From contig NW_006768772.1 in the NCBI RefSeq assembly GCF_000204055.1, positions 225,379 through 289,378 of the forward strand: a stretch of DNA of 64,000 bases, in the 5' to 3' direction. This DNA comes from Melampsora larici-populina 98AG31. Its lineage: Eukaryota; Basidiomycota; Pucciniomycetes; Pucciniales; Melampsoraceae. Both the position numbers and the translations under genes were made by a program. This document shows, piece by piece, positions 21,891 to 33,983 of this stretch (position 1 is its first letter; each line of letters opens with the position of its first letter). The notes beneath the pieces were generated by a model. It was not told the DNA's origin, searched no databases, and worked only from the letters and a program-made list of their open reading frames with translations.

Positions 21891-23497
21891 GGTGATGGAT
21901 ACTCACCCCCAAAGGAAATGAGAATCAAGCTCATCACAATCAGCTATCTCCCCAAATTGAAAAGAATAATCATAACGACAGACTCTGAAGATGTCATTCT
22001 TGAAGAAAGCTGCTGAGAAACTTCAGGACACTCGATCTGAAGAAGTGGACAAATTTAATCAACTCAAGATATCTCATTCATCACATGACAATATGTTAGT
22101 TGTTAAATAATAAAGGTTTCAAGAAGGAGGATACTATGTGTACAATCTCATAGTTTGGGATGTGGCCTGTGACTAGAAATACCCTCAAGGTCAAATATTG
22201 TAGGATCAATTGACAATTGTGGTCACATAAACAGATGGGATTGTGAACAAGTGAGAAATTGTCACTTCAAAAAATTCACTGTACCCAAAATTCATTCAGC
22301 CAAAGGTTAAAAACATGCTGATTGTTGTACATTTGACTTGAACAGAATTATTTTATTTTGAGGCTGAAGATATGTTCAAGTCTATTGACTATCCAATCAC
22401 ATTGGCTGCCAAATGTATATCAAAACTTTTCACTTGCCTAGTAATACAATATCAGACAAATCTAATTGGTTTTGGTTTCAGAGAACATCCAATTGATAAT
22501 TCCAATCAACAATGAAGACTTTGGATCAGAAGAAAGCAATTGGGTTGGAAACTTTAATGATCTGATTAGACATTGACACAGTTAAAAAGGTTGGCATGAA
22601 GCTAAGCAAATGAATTGGTGGGCACATCCAGATTTTCTTGATTTTTCTGTCCTCTACTCATCTCTCTGAATCTGATTTGCTCATATCCATTTTCATCACA
22701 GCATGAAACAGATTGTTACGTTTCTTTTGAATGTGAGTCATCTTAGACATTGACCACTAGATTGAGGGCAGAACAATTGAAATGGACGTAACTGACCCTC
22801 TTGATCTGTTCGGAGGGTCAATCAGGTCACTGGAGTCTGAATAGGCGATGATCCTACAATCCTGGCTTTTGAGGTGATCAAATTGTCTATTTACAACAGT
22901 TGAGGCTGCATCACTTATCTTTCTGGATTTACTTACAACCAACCGGAAACAAGATGAATTGCGGTGGACTGAGACCTGCTCCTGAAAACTGGACATTAGA
23001 AATTGCAGCACTGTTGAGTTCCTTGATCCTTTGTAACATTCCTTGTTGAATTGAGATAGTTATTGTGCTGAAATGCTAACATTATTCCTGACAACTCTTT
23101 AGCATCAATAGTCTTACAACTACATAGAACATTAGTGATGGATGGATCATTTGCAAGGACTGATGCCATTCAATATAGTTATGAGAAAAAGGTTTTAGAT
23201 AGTGATTCGGTGGATATCATGATCAGTTAGTATTATTGTGGTATGTGAATTATTCCTTTGCTCTGCTTTCCCCTTTTGTTGCTTTCTTTGTGCAATCCTG
23301 TGATATTATTCCAAAATCCATAGTGCCTTGTTATTTCTTTCATGGCTACACTTGTCATGCAGTTTGTGTCCAACAATCAATTGTGTAGGTGGCTAGGCCA
23401 ATTTTTTATTATATCTGTATGCCTGTTCTTATATGCCCCTTCTCATGGGAAATACTTTGTTTTCAGTTTTTTTTGAGTCTTTGCTATTGTGAGCCTT
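21891..23497. other. AT-rich sequence, nothing recognised
   Basis: No ORF with recognisable family motifs on either strand and no obvious repeat. Probably old, decayed repeat DNA. Confidence 0.35.
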
Positions 23498-23710
23498 TGA
23501 AGCGCACTGCAAAGCAGAAGCAACACTTCAAGGTGCTGCACTGCTGAGCCGAGGCTTGGAGTGTTGCGTTATGATTCTGCGCTGTGACTGACAGCACAGC
23601 TTCTGAAAGCTGCGCTACAGTATGTAAAGATTCTGAGAAGCGGAAATCAACTGCGCTCCAGCTGCAACACCTGAAGCGTAGTGAAGCACAGCTGGTCCAA
23701 TGTTGTTTCT
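23498..23710. repeat. Second GCTGCGC-rich patch
   Basis: Contains CTGCGCTCCAGCTGCAAC, AAAGCTGCGCTACAG and related words like those at 21599-21890. It breaks the AT-rich background sharply and has no supported ORF. Confidence 0.4.
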
Positions 23711-24054
23711 ACTTTGTGACTAACCTCTTCACGTCTTATATATTCATGAATGGCGGGCACACAGTTCTCCCTAAATGCATGTGACACTTCAACTCAGAAA
23801 CCGTCAATTGGTGCCATCCCACGCATTACTATCAATGTGACTGTGGCCTTACCCCACAATGTTTTCCTTCTACATGTATTGCCAGGCTGTTCATGTGTTG
23901 TTATTGCTTTGCAATTCATTGTTTTCACTCAGCCCAATCAAGATCACTAAGTGATCTCTTAGGCACATTACACATAAAGACGTGTTTCATCCAAATGCGC
24001 ATGATGATACTTTTCTCTTCTCACTTCATGACGTGGACTGAGTTCTTCAGGGTG

Positions 24055-24064
24055 TTATATATAG
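24055..24064 (+). promoter_or_regulatory. TATA box of the copia LTR
   Basis: TATATATA at 24055-24064 is followed by a pyrimidine-rich leader and, 520 bp downstream, by the gag start codon. It fits the U3/R boundary of a copia LTR; the LTR start itself was not found. Confidence 0.35.
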
Positions 24065-24104
24065 AACAATCCTTTTCTTATTTGTTGTTCTCTTTCCCAT
24101 CACA

Positions 24105-24439
24105 CTCAAACCTTTTGTTTTGCTCCAATCTCTTTCTTAGATTGTTGTTTCCTTTTCATTCATTCAGCGTCTCCCATCAGTGAGACCTAGACTGATCTTA
24201 ATCCTTCTTAGGTGTTAGTAGTAGATTTAGTTGTTCATGTTCTCATATGCCAATCGAACTCAAACCTTTTGTTTTGCTCCAATCTCTTTCTTAGATTGTT
24301 GTTTCCTTTTTGATCATTCAGCGTCTCCCATCAGTGAGACCTAGACTGATCTTAATCCTTCTTAGGTATTGTTGTTTCCTTCTTGATCATTCAGTGTCTC
24401 CCATCAGTGAGACCTAGACTGATCTTGATCCTTCTTAGG
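24105..24439 (+). repeat. Three direct repeats within the copia LTR/leader
   Basis: The word block GTCTCCCATCAGTGAGACC followed by TAGACTGATCTT and ATCCTTCTTAGG appears three times (about 24168-24212, 24322-24366 and 24396-24438). The longer unit beginning CAAACCTTTTGTTTTGCTCC appears twice (24110 and 24252). Copies are over 95% identical, so the amplification is recent. Confidence 0.6.
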
Positions 24440-24576
24440 GAAAGGGAAAGCAACGAATACTTTCGAAGTTGTTTGGTTATGAGCCGAGCACTCCACTAAG
24501 CGTAATTCACACGAGATTTTCGATCAACAAAATCAAAAATCCTCTGAAGTTCAAATTTTCTTTTATCATTTTGAAA

Positions 24577-24873
24577 ATGGCCGAAACTTCCAACTCTTCT
24601 CGAGTACACTTTCCTAAACTCGCAAAAACAAACTACATCAAGTGGGCGGGCGATTTTGTCTCCCACTTGATGCCTTGCAACCTCAAAGAGTTCATTGACA
24701 CCGATTCTCCTCCTACTGCTCCTGTGAAAACCGTTGATTCTGACCAAGCAATCCAAATTGCCTTTTTCACCGCCAAGCAAAAGAAAGCAGCAGGTATTTT
24801 GTTTGGTTGTATTGATCAAGACAACCGCATGTGGGTTGTTGCAAAGGATGCCGTCTCCGCCCTGGTGTGGTAA
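24577..24873 (+). pseudogene. N-terminal fragment of a copia-type Gag
   Basis: Starts MAETSNSSRVHFPKLAKTNY and continues IKWAGDF, QKKAAGILFGCID and VAKDAVSALVW, the pattern of the N-terminal part of Ty1/copia Gag (UBN2-like). After 98 residues the frame ends at a TAA and no further Gag, protease or RT sequence follows, so the element is broken near 24870. Confidence 0.65.
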
Positions 24874-25268
24874 TCAAAATATTTGCACTGAGATGCTGAG
24901 AATAATTGAATGCTCATTTCAAGTGTCTTTTAAGGTTACCACCTATCAATAAAATTGATTATCATCTTCAATTTCTCAAACTCAATCAATCCCCTTAATT
25001 ATTTATTTAATCTTCAAAACTCTAATTAAAAACAAAACAAAACAAACAAAAACAACAACAACAAACTTTACAGCTCTTCTACTTCATTTTTGTACTATCT
25101 TAAAGTGTTGAATTCTCATTGGATCCCATTTAATTTGTTTAAAATAACTCAAAGTTGATAAAGTCACATAAATTACAATAACAAGCAAAAATAATTAAAA
25201 CAATAACCCAAAAATCTGAATACAAATCTTTCAATTACACAATTTAGTGATCCTTCATCTCCTTCAAC
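24874..25268. other. AT-rich junction between copia fragment and hAT element
   Basis: Contains CAA/AAC-rich low complexity around 25020-25070. Its right end, read on the minus strand, continues an open frame across the hAT insertion point (see 30128-30190). Confidence 0.35.
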
Positions 25269-25520
25269 CAACGCTGCCACCTGTACTGTACTTAGTACAG
25301 TACAGTATTGGTATCGTATCTTTTCCCCAGTATCTTACCCCCTGTACTTAGTATTGGTATCGGGGGTACTTTACTCCTGGGGCCCCAAAATGGTATCGAG
25401 GCATTCGATACCGTATCGGGTATCGTATCGACAGGGCCTATACTGTACCGGGTTGGGGTCCCGGACAGTATCCGGTATTGGTAGTATTTTTTCAGTATCG
25501 TACTGAATTCCGACATCGGA
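25269..25520. repeat. Left subterminal array of the hAT element
   Basis: Holds repeated GGTATCG/CGATACC words and a perfect palindrome at 25281-25305 (CTGTACTGTAC, TTA, GTACAGTACAG). Such arrays bind transposase in characterised hAT elements; that role here is inferred. Confidence 0.65.
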
Positions 25521-25870
25521 AGTTTGTACAGTTACCATATCACAAATGGTGCACTAGTAGTACTAGTCCACCATTTCTGGCACTCATCCCAGCCCAATAC
25601 CTCGTTTCATACGTCCACCTCCTTCCACCTCCCATACTTTTAGTTCAAAAAGGGATGCGATCCCTGAAGTCCTTGTCATGGAACCTCGCACGACCCTTCT
25701 TGGCACCCTACGTCGCGGTGAATGAAGGGATCGACCCTCAAAACAACTCTATCGATTGTTTTGTAAGTGTTCTCTTTAGTTCTAATAAATCCAAATTGAT
25801 CTTCCCCCTTTCCATATCTGATCAAGATATTCTTTTGCACCTTTACTATCCACAGTCATATCCAACCCCC

Positions 25871-28800
25871 ATGCCCTCATCAGTTTCGTACACTCCTGCC
25901 TCTTCTGGCGTACCTGCTTCTCCATCGCAATCGACTGCAAATCCACCACGCCGGTCTAGTACTCGAGTTACTCCACTTCGTTGCCCATCTTGCATGACGA
26001 TGACCCCTTCTGATGGTCGAAGATCAGTCCGAGCTGACTCTGAATGCTCAGTTGAAGTCCAACTGGTCCAGCAGACAGGCAAGCGTTGTCGGACTCGTGG
26101 CAATTCCGAAACTGAAAACGAAGAGAACCAATCAGATTCAGAAGCCAGATCGCGTCGCCCCAAGAAGAGAAGCTCAGTTGAAGTCCAACCGGCCCAGCAG
26201 ACAGGCAAGCGTCGTCGTAGCAATTCCGAAACTGAAAACGAAGAAACTGGCTCTGAATCCGAAGCCTCAAGATCCTGTCGCCCGAAGAAGAATGCGAGTA
26301 GATCACGAGCTACTAAGTCAAAGACAAGCACAAAGGTTCGCTCAAAGCGTCCTAAGAAAACAATGGTGACACTGAAGGATGCTGAACACGATAAGGTACA
26401 TACCAATTTTTTTAGACTTTCTTTTTAAATGAAGCCAACCTGTTTTGTCCGCATGATTATGATAGTCAAACAGCTTATCTTCGACAGGCCCTTCGAAGCG
26501 GCAAAGAATTGAAGTTAATTTGATACAAGACTCAGAAGACAAGCACAACAAAGTCCGACCAAGATCGAAATCAACCAAGACATCTAACACATCACATCCC
26601 AAAACGTGTGAAGATGGCGTAATCTATGATTCCATCAAAGATTACTTTGGGGAAGCCTTTCAAGGTGAAAAAGATGTATGTGATTCTATTTACTTCTCAC
26701 AATCTCTCTTTTTATAGTTCAGTTTCATCCGTTCATAAGTATTTCTTCTAAATCCTGTTATTTTTATTTTGATTGGGCTTTGTGTAGGCAAACGATGGAC
26801 CGTGGAATTCGTTTCACTGCAAGTATTGTGGAGACGAGGTTCGTGGGGGCGGATCCTCACCCACAAACATGCTTGCACATCGCGATGGGTCCAGACAAAC
26901 TGGAAAATCGGGACGGCCTGGCTGTAAACAACGAGCGAAGGCCATTGCTGCTGGCTGTGTACTACCCCCAACGGTCATTGAGGAACGTGAAAAGGCACGA
27001 GAAACCGCTCGACAAAGCAAAACCACTCAAGTTACAATGGATTCTTATGTACACAAAGGGGTGTCACGATTCTCAAACCCGGTTTTAAATCAAATGGTGG
27101 GTTTATGGGCTGTTCGAACATCCCAGCCTTGGCTCAGAATAAAAGATGAGGGCCTTCAAGCCTGCTTTCGATATGCAAATCCTGCGGCCCAGCTTTTTGG
27201 CCGGACTTGGTTATCTACTTTCGCTCACAAGGCTTACCTTGGTTTGCGTTCATCTGTGATATCAGAACTACAAGTAAGTACTTTAGTTTTTTTTCCTTTA
27301 CTTTATCATGTTCACTTCAATCCCCTTTTGTCGCTTTATTGATGTCTTTTCTAATATATATTCTATCAAATGTGTTCCTTTAGGCCCTGGATTCCAAATT
27401 CGGACTGATCCTGGACGCATGGACTTCACCACGTAACAAATATGGGTTTATATCTGCTTCGGTTACGTACGTGAATCGAGATTGGAAGTTTGTCTCACGT
27501 CATCTTTCAATGAAGATGATCGCATGGCACCACAAAGGCGAGTGGCTAGCTGAGCCACTGATTAATGTACTTGTTAAACACAAGCTCTACCCAAAGATCA
27601 GTCTATTACATTTGCTTTTTAAATGAGTTTGCTATCATCTAACATTTGTTCGAATTTGAATCACACATGCTTGCTCAGACTCATGATTCAGGAAGCAACA
27701 ATGATACATGTGCTCGAGCCATGCAAACACGATTAACAAAATTTGCATCAGATCAATGTGAAGTATTTGAATTTGACGAGTCTAGAGATCGAGTTCGATG
27801 TGCCGGACACAAAATAGCCTTGATAGTCAATGCAGGACTTCAGGCTTTAGGAATCAAAGCGCCACCTCCACCTCTAGTGAAGTCGACAATCCTTGGCGAA
27901 TTCCCTCTTGACGAACACACTTTATCTACGATTGCTGAAGAAGAAGACAAGGAAGTCGAGCAAGGACCTGGAAAGACTCAGCCTCGCATTTTGGATTCCA
28001 CCGCTAACGACAAAGCTGATTCAGATGATGAATTGGAGCTTAACAACTTACCTGGCAAAGAAGTCGATGACCAATGGTATGGTGTAATTGATGGACCATT
28101 TGAAGAAATTCCTACCGATCCCTTGGATAACCCAGCAACTAATCGAAATGAAGCCAACGCAGTTTATCTATTAACTCTGGTGGTAAGTTTCATTTGATTC
28201 ATTACCTCATTCTACATTACACACTTCTGAGAACCTCTGAACTTCCTATTCCTAGCTCGATGAAATTGCTCGGAAAATCGGAGGCTCGTCACGAATGTTA
28301 GCTGTCTTTGATGCGACATGCGCTTCTATGGGTGTCAAATTTCCTAGACCTATTCCAGGTTATGGAATACGTTGGAATATTAAACTACAGTGTTGGGAGA
28401 GATTGTTCAACGCTCAAGAGGTGAGTCACTGTCTCTTGCTAACTACGAATATCATATCGCTGTCTCATCTACATACTCTTTATTCTAGGTTATTGATCGA
28501 ATGCTAAGAGACGACCAGAAGGAAACTGTCAAAGAGAAGAATGGTAAAAATCGAAACTCAGAGCTAGGGCCCAGCGATCCGGATTCAACTCAACCTCGTG
28601 GTATATTTAACAAGGCTTTCATATCTCCGGACCAATGGAAGCAAGCAGGCAGATTGATCAAAGTCCTACGGGTCAGTATGTTGTGTATCTATTTCCGAAT
28701 AGTTTCAAACTTGCTGACACTTTGATTCACTACAGGAATTCCAAACCTTGACTAAACTATTTGAAGCAGATGCTCCTGCCGGTTCACTGGTCATCCGTGA

Positions 28801-29622
28801 ATACGTCAAACTGAAGAAGTCCATTCAAGCCAAAATTGACTCATGTGCTTCGCGAGCCGACCCTCTATTTCCAATGTATCACGCCATGCTGGTTCGAGTC
28901 AAAGTGTATCTCTCCGAAGCCCTCAAATCCAATGTTTTGGTCCTAGCCACCGTACTCCATCCGTCTTGGCGAACAGATTACTTTCAGTTTGCATTCGGTG
29001 CCAACTCCGAGGAGTTCACAGCCGCTCAGGGTTTATTAGAAGCTGCATTTGATAAACGAAAATCAGAACTGAATTCAGGAAACAATGATAGGAACAGTGG
29101 CAATTCTGATGATGGCGAGGATGATGATGAAGACGGATTTCGTGCACACAAAAAGAAAGTTCAGACGCGGATTGAAAATGAGCTTACCAATTACTTTGAG
29201 CGCGTTGATGAGCCTTCTAAAGATGTAGAGAAGGATCCACATCTTGCTCTAGAATGGTGGAAGGTAAAGTTTTTTTCAAGCACTCGAGTTTCACATCACC
29301 TATAGCTACTGACATGAGTTGTGTATCATTCGATTGTAAGGTCAATGCCTCGAGATATCCGGTTTTATCATCTTTAGCACAGGATTATCTTGCAGTTTGT
29401 GGGGCATCGTGTGCTGTGGAGAGAACCTTCTCCGCAGCTGCAGATGTCTGCGGCAGGGATCGAGGGGCTTTAAAACCTGCAACGGTCGAGCGGTCAGTAG
29501 GTGCTCGGCTTTGGTCCAAGGATGGCATCAAGATACAGGGAGCTGAGTTTGCGGAGTGTCAAAGGTGCATGTGCGAGTCCATGTCCTTGGATAAGTCAAA
29601 TCGAAAAAGGAGGGGGGGGTGA
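25871..29622 (+). CDS. hAT transposase (BED zinc finger, hATC domain)
   Basis: Likely exons: 25871-26395, one ending 26675, 26788-27273, 27384-27600, 27679-28182, 28256-28420, 28489-28671, 28736-29263 and 29341-29622. An S/K/R-rich N-terminus with two similar EVQ..QQTGKR blocks precedes a BED-type finger (FHCKYCGDEV ... MLAHRDG ... GRPGC, about 26815-26930). The catalytic region has DAWTSPRNKYGFISAS and THDSGSNNDT and HKIALIVNAG. The C-terminus has the dimerisation signature YPVLSSLAQDYL and SCAVERTFSAAADVC. Later junctions hold frame. Two early ones (26395 to the next exon, and 27600 to 27679) do not join in frame with ordinary splice sites, so small indels or unusual splicing must be assumed. 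It may be near-intact but inactive. Confidence 0.8.
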
Positions 29623-29847
29623 CATTAATAATACTACAACTTCAAGTAAAAAAGTGTTTCTATTATATTTGTATCTTTCATTTCATTAGTTTGTTTTGTT
29701 TATTTTTGCGTATGGCTCTGAGAGTCACATTCCTTTCCCAGTTCCTAGTTTTTATTTTCATTTCTGTGGCTTGAAGCTCGGGGAGCTACATCTCTTTTTT
29801 GGTTCTTACTATGGGTTTTATTGAAATACAAGTGGCGATATGTCTGG

Positions 29848-30127
29848 TTCTGATACCTCAGATACCCAATACGATACCGATACCGTATCGATATCTTTGG
29901 TATCCACCGAATAGCCGTGATACCAGATACCGTATCGGTATCGTATCGGTATCGTTAATACTGTACTATAGGAACCCCCGGCATAGTATCCTGATATTGG
30001 ATACCGTATCCGGTATTGTATCGAGGAGGGGTATACTGTACTGGTATCATGCTAGTGCAGTATTGAGACTTCGATACTTTACTTAGTATCGACGATACGA
30101 TACCAGTACAGTATCGTGGCAGCGTTG
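29848..30127. repeat. Right subterminal array of the hAT element
   Basis: At least ten ATACCGTATCG/GGTATCGTATC-type words, mirroring the left end, up to the terminal repeat at 30116-30127. Confidence 0.65.
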
Positions 30128-30190
30128 CTTCAACTACTTCGCCATCTTTAATCAAGATCTCTTTTCTTTTTTTATGTTTACCTATGTTTA
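30128..30190 (-). pseudogene. Exon of an unidentified gene cut by the hAT element
   Basis: Read on the minus strand, ILIKDGEVVE runs up to the insertion point, and if one target copy is removed the frame continues at 25261 downward as GDEGSLNCVIERF before a GT. The reading frame is therefore kept across the empty site, which supports an exon. The gene family is not recognised, and its downstream part is lost at the copia fragment. Confidence 0.35.
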
Positions 30191-30931
30191 AATTGAAAGA
30201 TTGAATTTAATCTAAATGATGCTACAATGGAATGAACTTAGTCAAAAACTTTATAGAAATGTTGGAAGAGATTAATGAATGAATCAGAAGAAACATTTAG
30301 AAGGACTTGCTAAATAATCAAAAATCGATTTTTTTGATTTGATGGGAGTTGATGAAATGGGTGGTGACAGGGCAACAGTAATAGATTGATTGATCAATTG
30401 AGAAGTGTCCAAGGCTTGATTTGACTTGGACCAACCTAAAACAACATAGAAACCACTCAGGATAGGTCTTAAGAAGAGGTCAGAAGAAAGGGATGAGAAA
30501 GTCAAAAAATCGAACTTACAATAGGTTTGATTAGGTTTGAAGGGTTGGGTATGAAAGGATGTTTTTGATTGTTTGTGTGTGAATAATCCTGTCTGATCGT
30601 GGGAGTGTGTTTTTTGGTTGTGTTTTCCTATTTTTGATTGTTATCGAGTTATCGCAGCGAGACCGCTATAGTCTTGGCTTCTTTTTTCGTGTTATCAAGT
30701 CGCTTTCTAGAAGAGAAAGAAGAAACCAAGGCTGTATAGAGTGTTAGTTTTCTTTCTTTAATTCATTGTATTGATAGTTGAAGTTGCGAGTAGAAGGAAA
30801 CAAGAGTTAAAAAAAAGACTTACTTTTATTAATTGTAAGGGTGGCTGAGGAGTGTTATTGGTGATTTTAGAAACCCTTATCAGTGGGATTTTTGAAATTT
30901 GGATTTTTTCTTATTTTTTATATTTTTTCTT
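30191..30931. other. Possible 5' part of the interrupted gene
   Basis: On the minus strand 30530-30284 has an intron-like GTAAGT...TTTTAG and an open frame rich in S, P and T. This could be the 5' region of the gene hit by the hAT element, but no conserved motif confirms it. Confidence 0.25.
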
Positions 30932-32235
30932 AGAGCATCCACTATTGTCTCAGTAAGTTGCCTCGGTACGGTAAATTTTACTGTACCAAGCCCAAAAAAC
31001 CCCAATTGTGCCCAAAGTACAGATCGGTACTTAGGGATTCACTCATAATTCAGTAGAGGTCCAGCAAATGTACTGGACCTACTGGACCTCTTCACCACGG
31101 GGCAGGTGGCACGTGACACTCACGTGAGATTTGACTCTGTGTGCTGTCTACATCGTCATACCCGATGTGAGTTACACATGCTAGCCAGTGTGGGCTTTGC
31201 CCAATCTGATCATCATCGAGTGAGTCATCTCACCTTGTTATGATGTGAGAAGGCTCACTCAATGATAAGGTGAGATGACTCACCTTGGTGAGAGTGTGAG
31301 TTAGACTTTGTGGCAACCAGGTGAGATAGCTTGTACTCCTGTAGTGTAAGCAAGTATGGGGCTGTTGAGTGATGGCTCATTGTAAGCAACACCCTCAAAT
31401 CAAGCTGGGATGTTTTAGTTCTTTGCTCACAGTATGAAATTGAAGACTATAACTGATCTATCTTTTGCATTGACAAAATATACAGATAGCAATTACACAA
31501 GCAAGGGAAATGATATTCAGAAAAAAACAAGAAAAAAAGATGAGAATAAAGACAAGAATAAACAATCAACATGAATAAAAAATGAGCCTATGATGGAAAT
31601 GTTCAATGATTTGGTTGTGTACTGAATAATTCAATTTTGATTGATTGTTCCTATAGGAAATGCTCATCAAGCAATCAAGCAATCAATCCATGATCAATGA
31701 GAGTCAGAAGAGATCATTGAGATGATGAAAGACTTACAACTTATAAGATTGATTCAAATGTATGGAGCTATCAGAACGATGAGGGAAAAAAAGGAAAGAG
31801 ACCAATTATGTTCAGTAAACAAGGACAAAAATAAATAAATAAAAAAAGAATGGAACATTATCAAAGAGCCAGTCTTCAACTCGAGATAATCGACCTAGAC
31901 TTTGATATCAACAATTCAAACAGAAACAGAAGAGAATGTCATCAATTTGTAGGATGATGTGAATGAGGTGTAGAGAAGAAAGAAGAAAATCAAATAAGGC
32001 TTACAAATGGGGCGATCGACCAAACGAATTTGATATGAACAACACAAACATAATCAATCATCATAAAAATCAAACTTTAGGCTGATCTGAATGAGATCAA
32101 GGGGGAAAAGACTTATGGATAGTACCCGTACGAGGTATGAGGGAGGTTACTTAGGTCCATGGCCGCACTTGGGCAGCGGGAGCCCGACGTTCCAGGCAGC
32201 AGCTTCTCTGAGCACCCGGTAGTGGATGCTTTAGT
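30932..32235. mobile_element. Possible small DNA element with 11-bp inverted ends
   Basis: AGCATCCACTA follows TTAG at the left (about 30933) and TAGTGGATGCT precedes TTAG at the right (about 32235), so an 11-bp perfect inverted repeat is flanked by the same 4 bases. The interior of about 1.3 kb has no transposase frame; it includes repeated GTACTGGACCT words and TGAGTCATCTCACC words in both orientations (31220-31290). Chance similarity of the ends cannot be excluded. Confidence 0.4.
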
Positions 32236-32577
32236 CACCGAACGGTTACATAAGCAATCCCAGGTGCCTGATGGGAGTCAAGCATGACATGATCCCATCT
32301 TCAGCTGAGGCCTGGATGCCTAGAGTCATATCGAAGGAAGGTCTCAAGACTTTCCTCCCCCAACCTCAATATTCTTTCTCTGACATCCTCGTTTCCTTGT
32401 AGGAAACGTCTCATCGATTCCACGCTGGTTCTCTAGTGCTCTCTTGTCTTTTTCTGTACTAAAACACAAGTCCCCTGGAATTCATCACCTGTCATAGATA
32501 TAATTCATAGCAAACTTTGAAACAAAATGAGAAGAGGCAAATCAACCAACAAATTTGAGTAGGATCTGAATCTGGTT

Positions 32578-33983
32578 TACGACCAATTGAGACCACTTTA
32601 AGATCAAGCGCCATAAGTCTGATAGCTCCATTATGATCATCTAAAGTCGGTCTAGGATTTGCTCCATAAACTTTATAAAACCCAATTGAAAGAAAAAATT
32701 CAATATGGTTACTGAAATATGGTGAGTGAGTGAAATCTTACTTACAGTTATATGCATGTAAATCACGATAATCCAGAAAACAAACCACTCTTAACCATTT
32801 CCCTTCAACACCAGCCCAATCATACTGATTCAGATCAATTTCATTTTGATCAAGACTACTAGTAGTCGGAGGCCAAGGAGGATCCGGATAAAGATAAGCC
32901 AGATTCATGATTTGAGTATGAGGTCTTGAAGTAGCAAGACCAGATAAGATAGGCCAATCGATATCAGCCCCAGTAGGACCAATAGTCAAATGAGTAGGAT
33001 TAAGTTGATCTTGTGTTAAATGAATGACAATCGGAGTAGTCAAAACACCTGTAGCGGGTGTATGAGAAGTAGGTTGAGATTGACTTGCATACGTTAAATT
33101 TAAACCGACTACAACACTTAAGGCTTCCAAATGAGCCCAATTCACTTGTCCTGATGTATCTGGCATAAAAGGACCATAAAAATTTTAAGGATGATTATTT
33201 GAAAGTGCATAACAAGCTTCATGTGTTACCCCACATGATCTAGGTCTAGATCGATCTAAATCAGTTAAACCAAATTTTGTATGAAGTTCAGCAGCTTTAG
33301 AAACTAATGAATCATTTAAACACGGTCGACAATCAAATAAAACTTGAGTTTGAAAAGCTTGTCCAGAGAAATGTAAGATTCAAAATTGAGCTGAAGTGTT
33401 TTGATTAAAGATTTGATTCAAAAATTCCACATTTCCTGATGAAGATGATGTTGAAGTTGTTGAAGAAGATGCTGGATTGAGTAATTCGAAAATATCTTGA
33501 TAAAGTTCTATCATCTTTTCTCTTCCTGGATAATTCTTTGACTTATAGAAAAACATCAAAAATGAAAACGTCAATCAAATGAACTCAATAATTGAATGAG
33601 ATTTGTTTACCAATCTTGTACAAAGTAAATCATATTGAGTAGGAGCCAGAGTTTGTCTAAGTTTAATCCTACGTTGAACCAATTCTCTCCAATCGATCAA
33701 ATCAGAAGGGGAACTTTGTCTTGAAAGTTCATCCAGTACTTCTCCTTTGATTTCACCACAAAAACCCATGACCGGTTCATGAGTGGAAGTAATAGGTGGA
33801 TCCTGTGCAAAAGAGATCAATATCTCAGCCCCTGATTGTATTTTTCTTTGGATGAGAATGAGCAGAAGAAGAACTTACAAAGTATTTCGTGATTACTGGT
33901 GCATCCAAGAAATGTGACAATGGTGTGACACACAAGAAAGGAGTGCGTGAAACTTGAGAGGATGTCACAGGTATGTAAGGTCT
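32578..33983 (-). pseudogene. F-box-type protein pseudogene
   Basis: Exonic pieces on the minus strand (about 33983-33881, 33804-33610, 33548-32753, 32676-32578) join in frame and give a protein with NFYGPFMPDTSGQVNW, DIDWPILSGLATSRPHTQIM, DWAGVEGKWLRVVCFLDYRD and GAIRLMALDLKVVSI. This is the pattern of a large family of fungal F-box proteins whose C-terminal half has this conserved block. Two in-frame stops break it: TGA at 33380-33382 and TAA at 33185-33187. The N-terminal F-box exon and the last conserved part of the C-terminus are missing, the latter where the element ending near 32235 lies. Family call moderate; pseudogene status clear. Confidence 0.6.

Larger units (their letters stand above)
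25269..30127 (+). mobile_element. Complete hAT DNA transposon (4.86 kb)
   Basis: Terminal inverted repeats CAACGCTGCCAC (25269-25280) and GTGGCAGCGTTG (30116-30127) are perfect complements. CTTCAAC borders both ends (25262-25268 and 30128-30134), consistent with an 8-bp hAT duplication with one mismatch. Both subterminal regions are packed with GGTATCG-type words. A multi-exon transposase gene with BED finger and hAT dimerisation domain fills the interior. Confidence 0.88.

Noticed and set aside
25846..26406. Minus-strand frame of 186 codons
   Set aside because: Antisense shadow of the low-complexity N-terminus of the hAT transposase.
32101..32460. GC-richer stretch suspected of being an RNA gene
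   Set aside because: No tRNA, rRNA or snRNA core motif was found; only its element-like right end is reported.
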